Shown piece by piece: positions 44,801 through 53,204 of a stretch of 64,000 bases of DNA. Origin of the DNA: Bacteroidota bacterium. Its GTDB lineage: Bacteria > Bacteroidota > Bacteroidia > Sphingobacteriales > Sphingobacteriaceae. The translations under genes were made by a program, and so were the position numbers. Location: contig JAFDZM010000050.1 in the NCBI GenBank assembly GCA_018266915.1, forward strand, positions 1 to 64,000. The letters are read 5' to 3'. The notes under the pieces are model-generated. The model had not been told where the DNA came from and searched no databases. It saw nothing but the letters and a program-made list of their open reading frames with translations. Every line of letters starts with the position of its first letter. The first letter of the stretch is position 1.

Positions 44801-45155
44801 TTTTAAGTTGAAGTGTATTCAGTAATTTATCGCTCACATCGGTAAAGTGCTTACCGATAATTTCCGCGGCCTGGTTGTGAGTGATGGTTTTACCCAACTT
44901 GATCAAGGCCAGAAACGAAGGAAGAATCAGCCATGCGATCAGTCCTAAATTCAGCAGGATAAAAAAGTAAAAAAGGAAAGTGCGGAAGCCGGAATTGAAG
45001 TTGCCGTAGTACTCGCTTACGGTGATGATAATGTAGGCAGAAAATATTCCTGCGCCAAGAAATATCAGCCCCCGAAGTAAATTGTTGAAATAATACTTGC
45101 GGATGAAAGTATCGATCTTGCTGATTAACAACTCGTAGTTTTCCGATGACCGCAT
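41826..45155 (-). CDS. DUF4175 family membrane protein
   Basis: 1109 residues. N-terminal membrane helices (LIFLGAGIFSAYIIITVSEYY, FLFYFFILLNLGLIAWLILPSF) and a third near 155 (WVLFPAAVICIIALAAPSIL), beta-rich periplasmic domains (200-500), and a very long Gln/Lys/Asn-rich coiled coil (about 510-1080) with many LQKQ/QQ runs (for example QKLSEQTKQQGSDAKQLQQEQE). The family is large, membrane-anchored and of unknown role in Bacteroidota and related phyla. The gene heads the DUF4175, RsbW-like and ybeY cluster, with 1 bp and overlapping junctions. Confidence 0.93.
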   Translation of the reverse strand: MRSSENYELLISKIDTFIRKYYFNNLLRGLIFLGAGIFSAYIIITVSEYYGNFNSGFRTFLFYFFILLNLGLIAWLILPSFLALIKLGKTITHNQAAEIIGKHFTDVSDKLLNTLQLKKLADSNQQQRELIEASIDQKIETLKPVSFPSAINIKENTKYLKWVLFPAAVICIIALAAPSILTESTKRIIRHNEYFAPVAPFKFIVTNQSLSVVQGDELKLNLKLDGDKLPSDVYIETANNTFKLDKENISHFHYQFSNLQKNTSFRLTANGFTSLPYEIKVNLKPSLLHFDVQLNYPAYLNKKSEQLLNAGDLTLPAGTTVKWQFHTQNATGIQFDMNNNRTNAVKSGDDAFEHTERIYKNSFYKISPQNENVSRGDSASYRINVIADEMPAITVEEKSDSISSKALYFNGKIQDDHGFSSLTFNYKIGTPGDKNSEHTITRSVKADLSKTQADFFYFWDLKQLGAKPGDQVTYYFEVADNDGVSGPKKVRSPQRTLNVPDQKQLNEELEKGTQAVKDKMQSAIKLASQIERDAQKLNQKLLDKNTLSFDEKKEIDDLLQKKKDLDNLVKDIQAENKKNVVNRQENEQQNKEILEKQKEIENLFNNVLDPKTQDLLKKLQALMDQEQKDLTRDQLSKMQMDNKSLRKELDRILQLYKKLEFDQKLNQSINTINQLSDKQQKLSEQTKQQGSDAKQLQQEQEKIKQDFQDVKNSLDDLQKQNDSAEQKNNFENPKSDEQKIDQQMSQSSDQLQKNDKQKAAHSQQNAAKQMQQMAKQMEDKNQEGEDSQNNVDAAQLRELLKNLVNSSFDQEKVMETLKNTNPTDPNYAILAQKQKDIKDNLKTAEDSLYALSRRVPQIQTSVNQEISSINSHIEESLENLGDRRTAEASRNQQYAMTSMNNLALMLNEALEQLQNSMKNGKSGSGKGKQPSLSQLNKMQQQLNQNMQQMRDQLQKQGGNMSQSQRAGMSEQLAKMARQQEMIRQALQEINKDENKNGGGGIGNLDKISKEMEQTENDIVNRRITDEVLKRQQQIQTRMLEAEKAQQQRDQDQKRESNAGKDMPPGYIKALQDYQKSKEKQTEQIKTVSPALNLYYKQKIKSYFDQLNAK

Positions 45156-45261
45156 AACCTATTTCAAACAAATACGCTAAATACAGTTTTAACGCAGCAT
45201 AAATATCAAAATTATAACTTTTAAATGATAATCCTGCATTTCAAAAGAGGGATAGTCGCCG

Positions 45262-45290
45262 TATATTTGTAAGGTAAACTGATAAGTTTA
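45262..45290 (+). promoter_or_regulatory. Promoter with MarR-type operator before the marR/MFS operon
   Basis: A -7 box TATATTTG (45262-45269) is followed after 5 bp by TAAACTGATAAGTTTA (45275-45290), a perfect inverted repeat (6-bp arms, GATA spacer). The repeat would overlap the transcription start, so repressor binding would block initiation. The MarR protein encoded 15 bp downstream is the obvious candidate. Confidence 0.6.
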
Positions 45291-45305
45291 ACTAACTAAT
45301 TTATT

Positions 45306-45743
45306 ATGGCTCTACATCCTGACCTGGAACTGGCATCTGAACTAAGAACATTGTTCACCCGCCTGATCAAAAAACTGCGAAGAGAATCGGCTACCGGGCA
45401 ACATTTGTCGCTTACCGAGCGGTCTACCATGTCGTTGCTTTATCAGCAAAAGCAATTATTGCCAAGCGAACTGGCTGCTTCTGAAAAGATCACCAATCAA
45501 TCCATGTCGCAGATATTGAACCACCTGTTGGAGCTGGGATATATCACCCGGACTGCATCGGATACCGACAAGCGTAAAGTGCTGATATCCCTAACCAAAA
45601 CAGGAGAGGAAACGCTTTTAAGAGTTCGTGCGGAGCGTGATGAATGGTTAGCCAAAGCAATCAGCGACAGCTGTAACGAAGAAGAAATAAGCCTGCTTAA
45701 AAAAGTGATGGGACCGCTGAACAAGATCATTGACCACGAATAA
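45306..45743 (+). CDS. MarR family transcriptional regulator
   Basis: 145 residues with the winged-helix layout of MarR: LTERSTMSLLYQQKQLLPSELAASEKITNQSMSQILNHLLELGYITRTASDTDKRKVLISLTKTGEETL, with recognition helix NQSMSQILNHL and wing DTDKRKV. It most likely represses its own operon with the MFS exporter gene that follows, through the inverted repeat just upstream. Confidence 0.94.
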   Translation: MALHPDLELASELRTLFTRLIKKLRRESATGQHLSLTERSTMSLLYQQKQLLPSELAASEKITNQSMSQILNHLLELGYITRTASDTDKRKVLISLTKTGEETLLRVRAERDEWLAKAISDSCNEEEISLLKKVMGPLNKIIDHE

Positions 45744-45780
45744 AAGCAGGAAATAAAAACAAAATCTACCAAACGAATAA

Positions 45781-47040
45781 ATGAATATTACCACTTTTAA
45801 AGCATTCGGAAGCCGCAATTACCGGCTATATTTTACAGGGCAATCCGTCTCACTTATTGGGACGTGGATGCAAAAAACCGCGGTGAGCTGGGTGATCTAC
45901 TCGCTTACGCATTCCACTTTTATGCTGGGGTTGACCCTTTTTGCGAGCCAGTTTCCATCGTTTTTATTTTCATTATTAGGTGGAGTGATCTCAGACCGGT
46001 ACGACCGTTTTAAGGTGCTGATGGTTACCCAGGTTGCATCCATGATTCAGGCTGCTATCCTGGCAATATTGATCTTAATGGGTCATTATGCGGTTTGGGA
46101 AATTTTGACTTTGAGCGTCTTATTGGGTGTTATCAATGCTTTTGACGTACCGGCCAGGCAGGCATTGGTGTATGAGATGATCGATGATAAAAAGGATTTG
46201 CCCAATGCGCTGGCGCTCAATTCATCTATGGTTAATTTGTCAAGACTGATCGGTCCGGCTATTGCAGGTTTCATACTTGAGAAATTGGGCGATGGGACTT
46301 GTTTTGCCCTTAATGCTTTGAGTTTCCTGGCAGTTATCGGTTCGCTATTGTTAATGCGCCTGCCAAAGTATATAAAACAAGTACATACCAAAAATGCTTT
46401 TGGCGAAATGAAAGAGGGATTCGAGTACCTGAAGAAAACGCCATCTATAGCATTCATCATTATAATGCTGGCTCTGATCAGCCTATTGGTGATGCCATTC
46501 AGTACCCTATTGCCGGTATATGCACGGGACATTTTTAAAGGGACAGCATCCACCTTCGGTATCATTGATAGTGTGATAGGTTTGGGAGCATTTAGTTGTG
46601 CCATATTCCTTGCGTCATTAAAACCCGGGACAAATCTGAAAAGGATATTGGCTGTTAACACGCTAATATTCGGGGCCGGATTAGCGCTGTTCTCGCATGA
46701 AGGTAATTACCCTCTGGCGCTGGTATTCTCGGCAGTTACCGGTTTCGGCATGATGTCGCAGGTTACGGTGAGTAACACACTGATACAAACCACGGTTGAT
46801 GCCAATATGCGCGGCCGTGTGATCAGCTTTTATGCAATGGCTGTTTTTGGTATGCAACCATTGGGGGGGCTTGTGATCGGCTCCATATCCAAATGGATCG
46901 GAACGCCCGACACATTGTTGGGAGAGGGAATAATAGCCGGACTGATCGGGCTGCTGCACATACGGTTCCTTCGCAAGGAGAAATTGAAAAAACAACAGCC
47001 AATGCCTGCTTTAGGGCAACAGACCGTACAGGCAGTTTAA
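45781..47040 (+). CDS. MFS transporter (EntS-like exporter family)
   Basis: 419 residues, about 12 membrane helices, beginning FKAFGSRNYRLYFTGQSVSLIGTWMQKTAVSWVIYSLTHSTFMLGLTLF, a typical opening of the MFS_3/EntS family, with GVISDRYDRFKVLM as the loop 2-3 motif. Likely drug or siderophore-type export. Second gene after MarR, 37 bp gap, consistent with local repressor control of an efflux pump. Its stop lies 3 bp from the convergent DUF4249 gene. Confidence 0.93.
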   Translation: MNITTFKAFGSRNYRLYFTGQSVSLIGTWMQKTAVSWVIYSLTHSTFMLGLTLFASQFPSFLFSLLGGVISDRYDRFKVLMVTQVASMIQAAILAILILMGHYAVWEILTLSVLLGVINAFDVPARQALVYEMIDDKKDLPNALALNSSMVNLSRLIGPAIAGFILEKLGDGTCFALNALSFLAVIGSLLLMRLPKYIKQVHTKNAFGEMKEGFEYLKKTPSIAFIIIMLALISLLVMPFSTLLPVYARDIFKGTASTFGIIDSVIGLGAFSCAIFLASLKPGTNLKRILAVNTLIFGAGLALFSHEGNYPLALVFSAVTGFGMMSQVTVSNTLIQTTVDANMRGRVISFYAMAVFGMQPLGGLVIGSISKWIGTPDTLLGEGIIAGLIGLLHIRFLRKEKLKKQQPMPALGQQTVQAV

Positions 47041-47043
47041 TCA

Positions 47044-48216
47044 CTATTTCCAGAATGCAGGGGTATCAACCTTGCCTCTAAGCGTGCAATCGACGCATAC
47101 CCTTGTACTGTAAAGAAAGCCTATTATCCCTCCTCCTGAGGCTTCTATTGCACTGGTAGCGAAATAGTCTATAGGCGGATTTATCAGGACGTTTTGAACT
47201 ACATTTGTGCCTGTTTTATCTTTATAAAGAGCGGTATCCTGTTCACAAGTATAAGGGTAAATTGGCAGCACATTGCCCGGCAAATCAGCGTGTTTTATAA
47301 ATATCCTTTTGGATTGAACATTAGTAGCCGATATATAACCTACTACAGGTTCAGCGGGGTTGGCAGTATTATGTATATTCCCGCTGATTTCGGATGGTTG
47401 TGCATCAAATATACTCCCCAGCTGTTCCGTGTTTTTCTTCATGTTTTGATAGAAATTATAAGCATCCTGGGTAAGGGCATACTGCCTGACCAGTATAGAA
47501 TATTTGGATTCCATCTTTTCGCTCGATAATGCTATGGAGGCTAGCGGTCCCTGGTAAACCACATCGCTGGATAATTTCTCGGTTGAAGTGGCAATGATAT
47601 TAACAGATTTATCATTAGCAAAACAACTATAAATCATTTGGTTCCTGGTACGGGGGACCATCTGGATACCGGTAGGATCCAGTACGTAAAGCGAAGCATA
47701 TTTTGCATGAAATATCCAGGCTTCGTCATAATCCCAGAGGTAAAACCGGGTTTTGTTGGTTGCATCATGCGCATTAACATATAAATTAACAGTGGTATCC
47801 TTAACGTTGTAACCAACACTATCAATCGGCGGGGTGGGCTTTACTTCCACAAAATCGGATACATATTGTCCACCTTCTGCCGGTAATATCCTGACCCGGT
47901 ATCTTTGTGTTGAATTGAGATTCAGGCTATTGACGGAATTATAATGTCCATTGCCATAAACATCATACAAAGGATAGGTTCCGCCTTGCTCACCCTCTAC
48001 GGTTACGGTAGCGTTCAGAACAGGGTTGTCGGTTATCTTATCTGTCAATTTTACTGTGCGGCTTAACTTAATAACGGTGGAATCATTACCCGTATTGATA
48101 ACCCCTTCAACAATCAAATAGCTTTGCGATGTGGATGTGGCAGGCGGATTATAAGGCTTTTTACAGCACATTAATCCTAAAATAAGCATTAAAAACAGGG
48201 TGCGAAGCTTAGTCAT
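47044..48216 (-). CDS. DUF4249 lipoprotein
   Basis: 390 residues from the ATG at 48216; a second in-frame ATG at 48231 would add five. Lipoprotein signal MTKLRTLFLMLILGLMCC followed by KKPYNPP, then beta-sandwich segments (SYLIVEGVINTGNDSTVIKLSRTVKLTDKITDNPVLNATVTVEGEQGG) typical of DUF4249, and C-terminal CVDCTLRG. Usually found beside SusC-like receptors; no receptor is adjacent here. Role unknown. Confidence 0.88.
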   Translation of the reverse strand: MTKLRTLFLMLILGLMCCKKPYNPPATSTSQSYLIVEGVINTGNDSTVIKLSRTVKLTDKITDNPVLNATVTVEGEQGGTYPLYDVYGNGHYNSVNSLNLNSTQRYRVRILPAEGGQYVSDFVEVKPTPPIDSVGYNVKDTTVNLYVNAHDATNKTRFYLWDYDEAWIFHAKYASLYVLDPTGIQMVPRTRNQMIYSCFANDKSVNIIATSTEKLSSDVVYQGPLASIALSSEKMESKYSILVRQYALTQDAYNFYQNMKKNTEQLGSIFDAQPSEISGNIHNTANPAEPVVGYISATNVQSKRIFIKHADLPGNVLPIYPYTCEQDTALYKDKTGTNVVQNVLINPPIDYFATSAIEASGGGIIGFLYSTRVCVDCTLRGKVDTPAFWK

Positions 48217-48465
48217 AAATAGGCATGGCATTAAGCCAGGGCTGTAGAATGCCGTTGGCTTAACTGGTTAATAACAAATATAACTAAATACTTCATTATA
48301 TAACTAAAAAATTCTTTTTAAAAAGGTAGGCTTGGATGATCTCTTTAAAAACAATTATGATGCCACTGCATTTCGATTAATTTGTTTTCTCCAAACAATA
48401 TGCTGGGCGATTTGTATTTAACTATAAAGCAATCAACAATACATTTACCCTCTTACCCCTGTAAT

Positions 48466-49656
48466 ATGAGCATGGTATACAAATACCCTTCCGTAGATGA
48501 TCTTATAAAAAAAGCAAAATCCAGGATTCCAAATTTCGTATTCGAATATTTAAGCGGCGGTTGTAATGAAAATATTGCCCTGACCAGGAATACAACCGAT
48601 CTCTGGGACGTTGAATTGAGGCCTTATTACATTACCGATCACAAAGAGGCAGTTTTAAAAACTGAATTATTTGGACATATTTATGACCTTCCGTTCGGTA
48701 TTTCTCCGGTAGGGCTGCAGGGGTTGATGTGGCCCAATTCGCCGGAGATATTGGCAAAGGCATCTTTAAAACATAATATTCCTTTTGTAATAAGTACATT
48801 AACAACAAGTACTATCGAAAGGCTTTCGGAATTGACGGAAGGCCGTGCCTGGTTTCAGTTATATCATCCTAATGAAAATGATCTGCGTGATAAAATTTTA
48901 AAACGGGTTGAAGACGCAGGGTGCCCTGTACTGGTATTAATATGCGACATGCCAACCTTGGCTTACAGGCCCTGTGATATGCGTAATGGCTTGGGTTTGC
49001 CGCTCAAAATGAGTCTTAAAAATATTATTCAGATTTTATCCAGACCGGAGTGGTTGATTAAAACCTTGAAATATGGTCAGCCCAAGTTTGCCATCATGGA
49101 ACCTTATCTGAAGAGTTTAAATAACCAACTCAATTTTGATAATAAACTGACTGAGCAAAAGATAGCAGCAATAAGGGATAGGTGGAAAGGAAAACTGGTT
49201 ATCAAAGGGATCGCTTCGGAAGAAGATACAGAGGCAGCTATACGGCTGGGTGCAGACGGCATTATTGTTTCTAATCATGGCGGGCGGCAGCTGGATGTAG
49301 GCCCCTCTTCTATAAAAACGCTTGGACCAATAGTGGAAAACTACCAGAATAAAATAAAAATTATCATGGACAGCGGTTTGAGAAGCGGGCCGGATATTGC
49401 CAGGTCCCTGGCAACCGGAGCAGAGTTTACCTTTATGGGCAGAGTTTTTATGTATGCGGTTGCAGCGCTTGGCGATGAAGGTGCCGATCATATAATCGAA
49501 TGCCTGAAGATGCAATTAAAGCAAGTAATGGAACAAATTTCGTGCACCTCAGTATGCGATTTGAAGAACCATTTAATGCCACCTGTTTATCAATCAAGGC
49601 AAAACTCTAATGATGAACAGGCTCATTCTGAAATGGTATATAACATGCCTGCTTAA
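48466..49656 (+). CDS. FMN-dependent alpha-hydroxy-acid oxidase/dehydrogenase
   Basis: 396 residues from the ATG at 48466 (or three residues later, MVYKYPSVDDL); an upstream in-frame ATG at 48382 adds an unlikely extension. TIM barrel with FEYLSGGCNENIAL, PFGISPVGLQGLMWP, LVIKGIASEEDTEAAIRLGADGIIVSNHGGRQLDVGPSS containing the catalytic His, and IIMDSGLRSGPDIARSLATGAEFTFMGR at the FMN phosphate site. It oxidises L-lactate, glycolate or similar; the substrate cannot be told. Overlaps the PAS gene's stop by 4 bp. Confidence 0.94.
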   Translation: MSMVYKYPSVDDLIKKAKSRIPNFVFEYLSGGCNENIALTRNTTDLWDVELRPYYITDHKEAVLKTELFGHIYDLPFGISPVGLQGLMWPNSPEILAKASLKHNIPFVISTLTTSTIERLSELTEGRAWFQLYHPNENDLRDKILKRVEDAGCPVLVLICDMPTLAYRPCDMRNGLGLPLKMSLKNIIQILSRPEWLIKTLKYGQPKFAIMEPYLKSLNNQLNFDNKLTEQKIAAIRDRWKGKLVIKGIASEEDTEAAIRLGADGIIVSNHGGRQLDVGPSSIKTLGPIVENYQNKIKIIMDSGLRSGPDIARSLATGAEFTFMGRVFMYAVAALGDEGADHIIECLKMQLKQVMEQISCTSVCDLKNHLMPPVYQSRQNSNDEQAHSEMVYNMPA

Positions 49657-50306
49657 GCAAGGTGTGGGATCGGAGTATTTTTGATTTCTGATTTTGTAAT
49701 GTCCGGCAGGAGCTGCTTTTCTTTTAGTGCCAATTCCGCCTTAACTTTTTCATCAATATTGATCACCATGGCCTGTTTGGCAGACTTGCCGTTAAATACG
49801 GTATCGCAGGTATAAACACAAACATAAAACGAGTTGCCAAACTTATCTCCATGCAACCAGCAAGCAGATCGATAATTTTTTGTTGCGAATCGCTCATTAA
49901 CATCATGAAGCGATTTTAATTCCCCTTCTACACGCATATTAGCAGGGGTAAGCGCCAAAAATTCCTCTTTTGTATAGCCGTATTGCAACTCGGCAGCTTT
50001 GTTGGTCGCAAGGAATTTGTAAGTGGCGGCATCGTATATGAACATAGGAGCGGGGATATTTTCAAAAAGACGTCCATAATGTTCGCCCGCTGCCTTTAAG
50101 CGTTTTCGCTGCTTTCTGATGAGGGCATACATTGTAGTAAACACCAGGGTAATTACAAGAGTGTTATTCAGTACCCGGAACAGATTGACATGCTCTGGTT
50201 CAAAATCGTCCGAAAGAGAGTTGATTGCCTGATTAGCAAGGATAGCCCAGCCAAAGGACACAAGAAGAATTAACGAGATTATTATAATAGTATTATTACG
50301 ATGCAT
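49653..50306 (-). CDS. Membrane-bound PAS domain protein without output domain
   Basis: 217 residues. Two N-terminal membrane helices (TIIIISLILLVSFGWAILA, VLNNTLVITLVFTTMYALI) bound a short outside loop, then a PAS domain: HYGRLFENIPAPMFIYDAATYKFLATNKAAELQYGYTKEEFLALT ... DKFGNSFYVCVYTCDTVFNGKSAKQAMVINIDEKVKAE. It lacks any kinase, HTH or cyclase output, so it must pass its signal to a partner or be a degraded sensor. Confidence 0.85.
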   Translation of the reverse strand: MHRNNTIIIISLILLVSFGWAILANQAINSLSDDFEPEHVNLFRVLNNTLVITLVFTTMYALIRKQRKRLKAAGEHYGRLFENIPAPMFIYDAATYKFLATNKAAELQYGYTKEEFLALTPANMRVEGELKSLHDVNERFATKNYRSACWLHGDKFGNSFYVCVYTCDTVFNGKSAKQAMVINIDEKVKAELALKEKQLLPDITKSEIKNTPIPHLA

Positions 50307-50546
50307 TTAAGACAGAAATGTGCTATTTAATTAATAAACAATTTAAAAAGCAAATTGTTTTGCTCAATGATAAATATATTTAATTACGAAGATAAAATCT
50401 AATAAATGATATACCCCAATCGAGAGATGACACAAATTTTCTATCATACAGAAAATGTAAGCTTCTGATTGATAAGCTGAGAAGAGACACTTCTTATATC
50501 AAATCCTTTTCCTTTAAAAGCCGATACATTATATTTGTAACCCACA

Positions 50547-50620
50547 CGGGATGTAGCGTAGCCCGGTATCGCGCCAGCATGGGGTGCTGGAGGTCGTGGG
50601 TTCGAATCCCGCCATCCCGA
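50547..50620 (+). tRNA. tRNA-Pro (anticodon GGG)
   Basis: Cloverleaf with acceptor CGGGATG / CATCCCG, anticodon arm CCAGC-ATGGGGT-GCTGG giving GGG, T-arm GTGGG-TTCGAAT-CCCGC, and discriminator A. CCA is not encoded. A tyrosine recombinase gene starts 300 bp downstream in the same direction. Confidence 0.93.
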
Positions 50621-50646
50621 CGAAAGTAGGATTTAAAACGCTCCAA

Positions 50647-50680
50647 AATCCTGTAAATGTCTCATTTACAGGATTTTTTA
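50647..50680 (+). terminator. Rho-independent terminator after tRNA-Pro
   Basis: Stem AATCCTGTAAATG / CATTTACAGGATT (13 bp, 3-nt loop) followed by a T-run. The remaining 240 bp to the next gene shows nothing recognisable. Confidence 0.85.
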
Positions 50681-50920
50681 TTTTATTCAAATCCTTTTCA
50701 GTACATACTATTCCTTGCTTTATGCGAACAAAGAGGTGAACAAAATCTGTTTTTTAGATTTGTTCACCGGATAGGGTCTAACTAATTGATGTACAGGTAA
50801 TTGCATCACGTAAAATTAGATCGAAAAAGACGCATTTAGATCACTTTTTTGTCTTTCCGGTGAACAGTTTTGGCTATAAGAGTTCAAAACAATTTTTTAT
50901 TAATCTAAAAATCTGGAAAG

Positions 50921-52225
50921 ATGAGGACAAGTAACACATTCGGGATCCACTTTGTATTAAGGGAAAACCGTGGAAAAAACGGCCAGTCGGCCATTTACAT
51001 GCGGATCGTAGTCAACAAGAGCCGCTCTGAAGTAGCATTAAAGCGTCATGTTGCCGCAGCAGATTGGAACGACGCCAAAGGTTTCGCTAAGCCTAAAAAT
51101 GACGAGTTACGCAAATTAAACAGCGACTTGGAGCGACTGCGCGGCATGATGGCCGGTCATTACCAGGAACTGCAACTACAAAGAAAAGTGATCACTGCTG
51201 AGGTGCTCAAAAACCTGTTTGTCGGTGTCAAAGACTCCGATCATACCTTGCATACAATAGTGGAATATCACAATACAACTATGAAAGACGTGCTGGCCCA
51301 CGGTACCATCAAAAATTATTACACCACTGCCCGATATTTAAGAGAATTCGTCAAACTGGAATTCAAGCGTTCGGACATTTACTTGTCAGAACTGGATTAT
51401 AGCTTTATTTGTAGACTGGAAAATTTCCTGAGAAGACATCAGCCTCAAGACCACAAAAAGAAGCTCGAAAATAATGGGCTGATGAAACACTTAGAGCGCT
51501 TTCGCAAGATCATCCGTCTGGCTGTTAAAATGACTTGGTTAGATAAAGACCCGTTCTCTATGTTCCAACTCAAATTCCATAAAACAGAACGAGGGTTTCT
51601 TACAGTTGCAGAGTTAAACAAGATCGAAAATAAAAAGCTGACTATCGAACGGGTAGCTTATGTCCGCGACTTGTTTGTTCTTAGTTGCTATACGGGATTG
51701 GCCTATATAGACGTAATGGAATTAACCCCGGCTAACCTGGTGACGGGCATTGATGACACTCCATGGATCAAAACCACGCGTGAAAAAACAAGGGTGGCTG
51801 TAAATGTGCCTTTGCTGCCGCCAGCGGCCAAAATTATTCAACATTATAAAAAGCATCCGAGAGCAATTGCGGAAGGCACTTTGTTGCCACGTATCTCCAA
51901 TCAAAAGTTAAATAGCTATTTAAAGGAAGTGGCCGACCTCTGCGACATTCATAAGACACTAACCTACCACTTGGCCCGCCATACGTTTGCAACAACTGTA
52001 ACGCTTTCAAACGGAGTACCAATTGAAACGGTAAGTAAGATGTTAGGCCATACAACTATCAGAACCACTCAAATCTATGCCAAAGTCGTTGAACGAAAAG
52101 TTAGTGACGATATGCAATTGCTGCGCAACAAACTTGCTCCTGAACCGGCCCACAACGCAACAAGAAAAAATCTTTCAAAAATAATCTTAAAAAGGCAAGC
52201 TAATGGAACGGTCGATAATAAGTGA
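50921..52225 (+). CDS. Tyrosine recombinase/integrase (Bacteroidota type)
   Basis: 434 residues: arm-binding N-terminal domain (FGIHFVLRENRGKNGQSAIYMRIVVNKSRSEVALKRHVAAADWN), SAM-like core-binding domain (about 105-220), and catalytic domain with LSCYTGLAYIDVMEL, TREKT, HLARHTFATTVTLSNGVPIETVSKMLGHTTIRTTQIYAK: HxxR, GH and Tyr present; the first Arg is replaced by Ala in TGLAY, which is known in CTnDOT-related enzymes. Lies just after tRNA-Pro, a likely integration target. Its end overlaps the nuclease gene by 23 bp. Confidence 0.94.
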   Translation: MRTSNTFGIHFVLRENRGKNGQSAIYMRIVVNKSRSEVALKRHVAAADWNDAKGFAKPKNDELRKLNSDLERLRGMMAGHYQELQLQRKVITAEVLKNLFVGVKDSDHTLHTIVEYHNTTMKDVLAHGTIKNYYTTARYLREFVKLEFKRSDIYLSELDYSFICRLENFLRRHQPQDHKKKLENNGLMKHLERFRKIIRLAVKMTWLDKDPFSMFQLKFHKTERGFLTVAELNKIENKKLTIERVAYVRDLFVLSCYTGLAYIDVMELTPANLVTGIDDTPWIKTTREKTRVAVNVPLLPPAAKIIQHYKKHPRAIAEGTLLPRISNQKLNSYLKEVADLCDIHKTLTYHLARHTFATTVTLSNGVPIETVSKMLGHTTIRTTQIYAKVVERKVSDDMQLLRNKLAPEPAHNATRKNLSKIILKRQANGTVDNK

Positions 52226-53204
52226 TATTCAAGCGATAATCCATAGTTCCCGTGTAGCAGCAATCCGGTCGATTGACTACGAAAGAGTAATAATGTATTG
52301 GCACATTGGGAAAAGGATAGTTGAAGAAGAACAAGGAGGTTATGAGCGGGCCGTTTACGGAGAACGGTTGATCCCATACATTTCGGAACAATTACTCCCT
52401 AAATTCGGAAGCGCTTTTTCGGCAAGAAATTTAAGCTACTTCAGGCAATTTTACAGGATCTTTCCAATTGTGAACGCACTGCGTTCACAATTGAGTTGGA
52501 CGCACTACCGGTCTTTATTAAGTATGGACAGTGTAAATAAAAGAGCATTTTATGTAGACCAAACCGTAAAAAATAATTGGAGCGCGCGTCAACTGAACAG
52601 ACAGGTGGATACCCAGCTATATGAACGTTTGTCGTTAAGCACAGACAAAGACAGCGTGATGGCTGCTGCAAACAAAGAAGTATACCCGCAAGAGCCAAAG
52701 GATATAGTAAAAGACCCGATGTTCCTCGAATTCCTCGGGCTGAAACAGGAAGCAGCTTACTATGAAAAAGACCTGGAAGCAGCGCTCATTACCCACCTGC
52801 AAGAATTTATGCTGGAACTAGGTAATGGCTACTCTTTCGTTGCCCGCCAAAAACGCATTCATCTGGATGGTGATGACTTTTTCATTGACCTTGTATTCTA
52901 TAACAGGCTGTTACAATGCTTCGTCATCATCGAATTAAAAACCCACAAGGTAACACATCAGGACCTCGGGCAACTACAGATGTATGTCAATTATTACGAC
53001 AGGATCGAAAAACTGGCCCACGAGACGCCGACCATTGGCATTTTGCTTTGCCTGGAGAAGAATGACACCGTGGTTAGATTCTCGCTGCCTGATAAGAGCA
53101 ATGTTTTCGCATCAAAGTATCATCTCTATCTGCCTTCGGAAGAACAACTCTCCCGGGAAATTCAGAATGAAATGAAACGCCGTGAAGATAAACTGGACGA
53201 GTAA
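52203..53204 (+). CDS. DUF1016/YhcG-type PDDEXK nuclease domain protein
   Basis: 333 residues. The N-terminal DUF1016 domain (about 5-150: ERVIMYWHIGKRIVEEEQGG ... LSWTHYRSLLSM) is followed by the YhcG PD-(D/E)xK nuclease domain: FVARQKRIHLDGDDFFIDLVFYNRLLQCFVIIELKTHKVTHQDLGQLQMYVNYYDR, with Asp in FFIDLVF and ELK as the metal and catalytic set. Such proteins occur in type I restriction and other defence islands, or alone on mobile elements. Translationally coupled to the integrase. A perfect 14-bp-arm palindrome lies inside the coding sequence (52465-52493). Confidence 0.92.
   Translation: MERSIISDIQAIIHSSRVAAIRSIDYERVIMYWHIGKRIVEEEQGGYERAVYGERLIPYISEQLLPKFGSAFSARNLSYFRQFYRIFPIVNALRSQLSWTHYRSLLSMDSVNKRAFYVDQTVKNNWSARQLNRQVDTQLYERLSLSTDKDSVMAAANKEVYPQEPKDIVKDPMFLEFLGLKQEAAYYEKDLEAALITHLQEFMLELGNGYSFVARQKRIHLDGDDFFIDLVFYNRLLQCFVIIELKTHKVTHQDLGQLQMYVNYYDRIEKLAHETPTIGILLCLEKNDTVVRFSLPDKSNVFASKYHLYLPSEEQLSREIQNEMKRREDKLDE
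52465..52493. repeat. Perfect 29-bp palindrome inside the nuclease gene
   Basis: Arms CAATTGTGAACGCA and TGCGTTCACAATTG around a single central C. It encodes VNALRSQL, within the variable stretch before the conserved LSWTHY motif, and keeps the reading frame. Confidence 0.85.
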
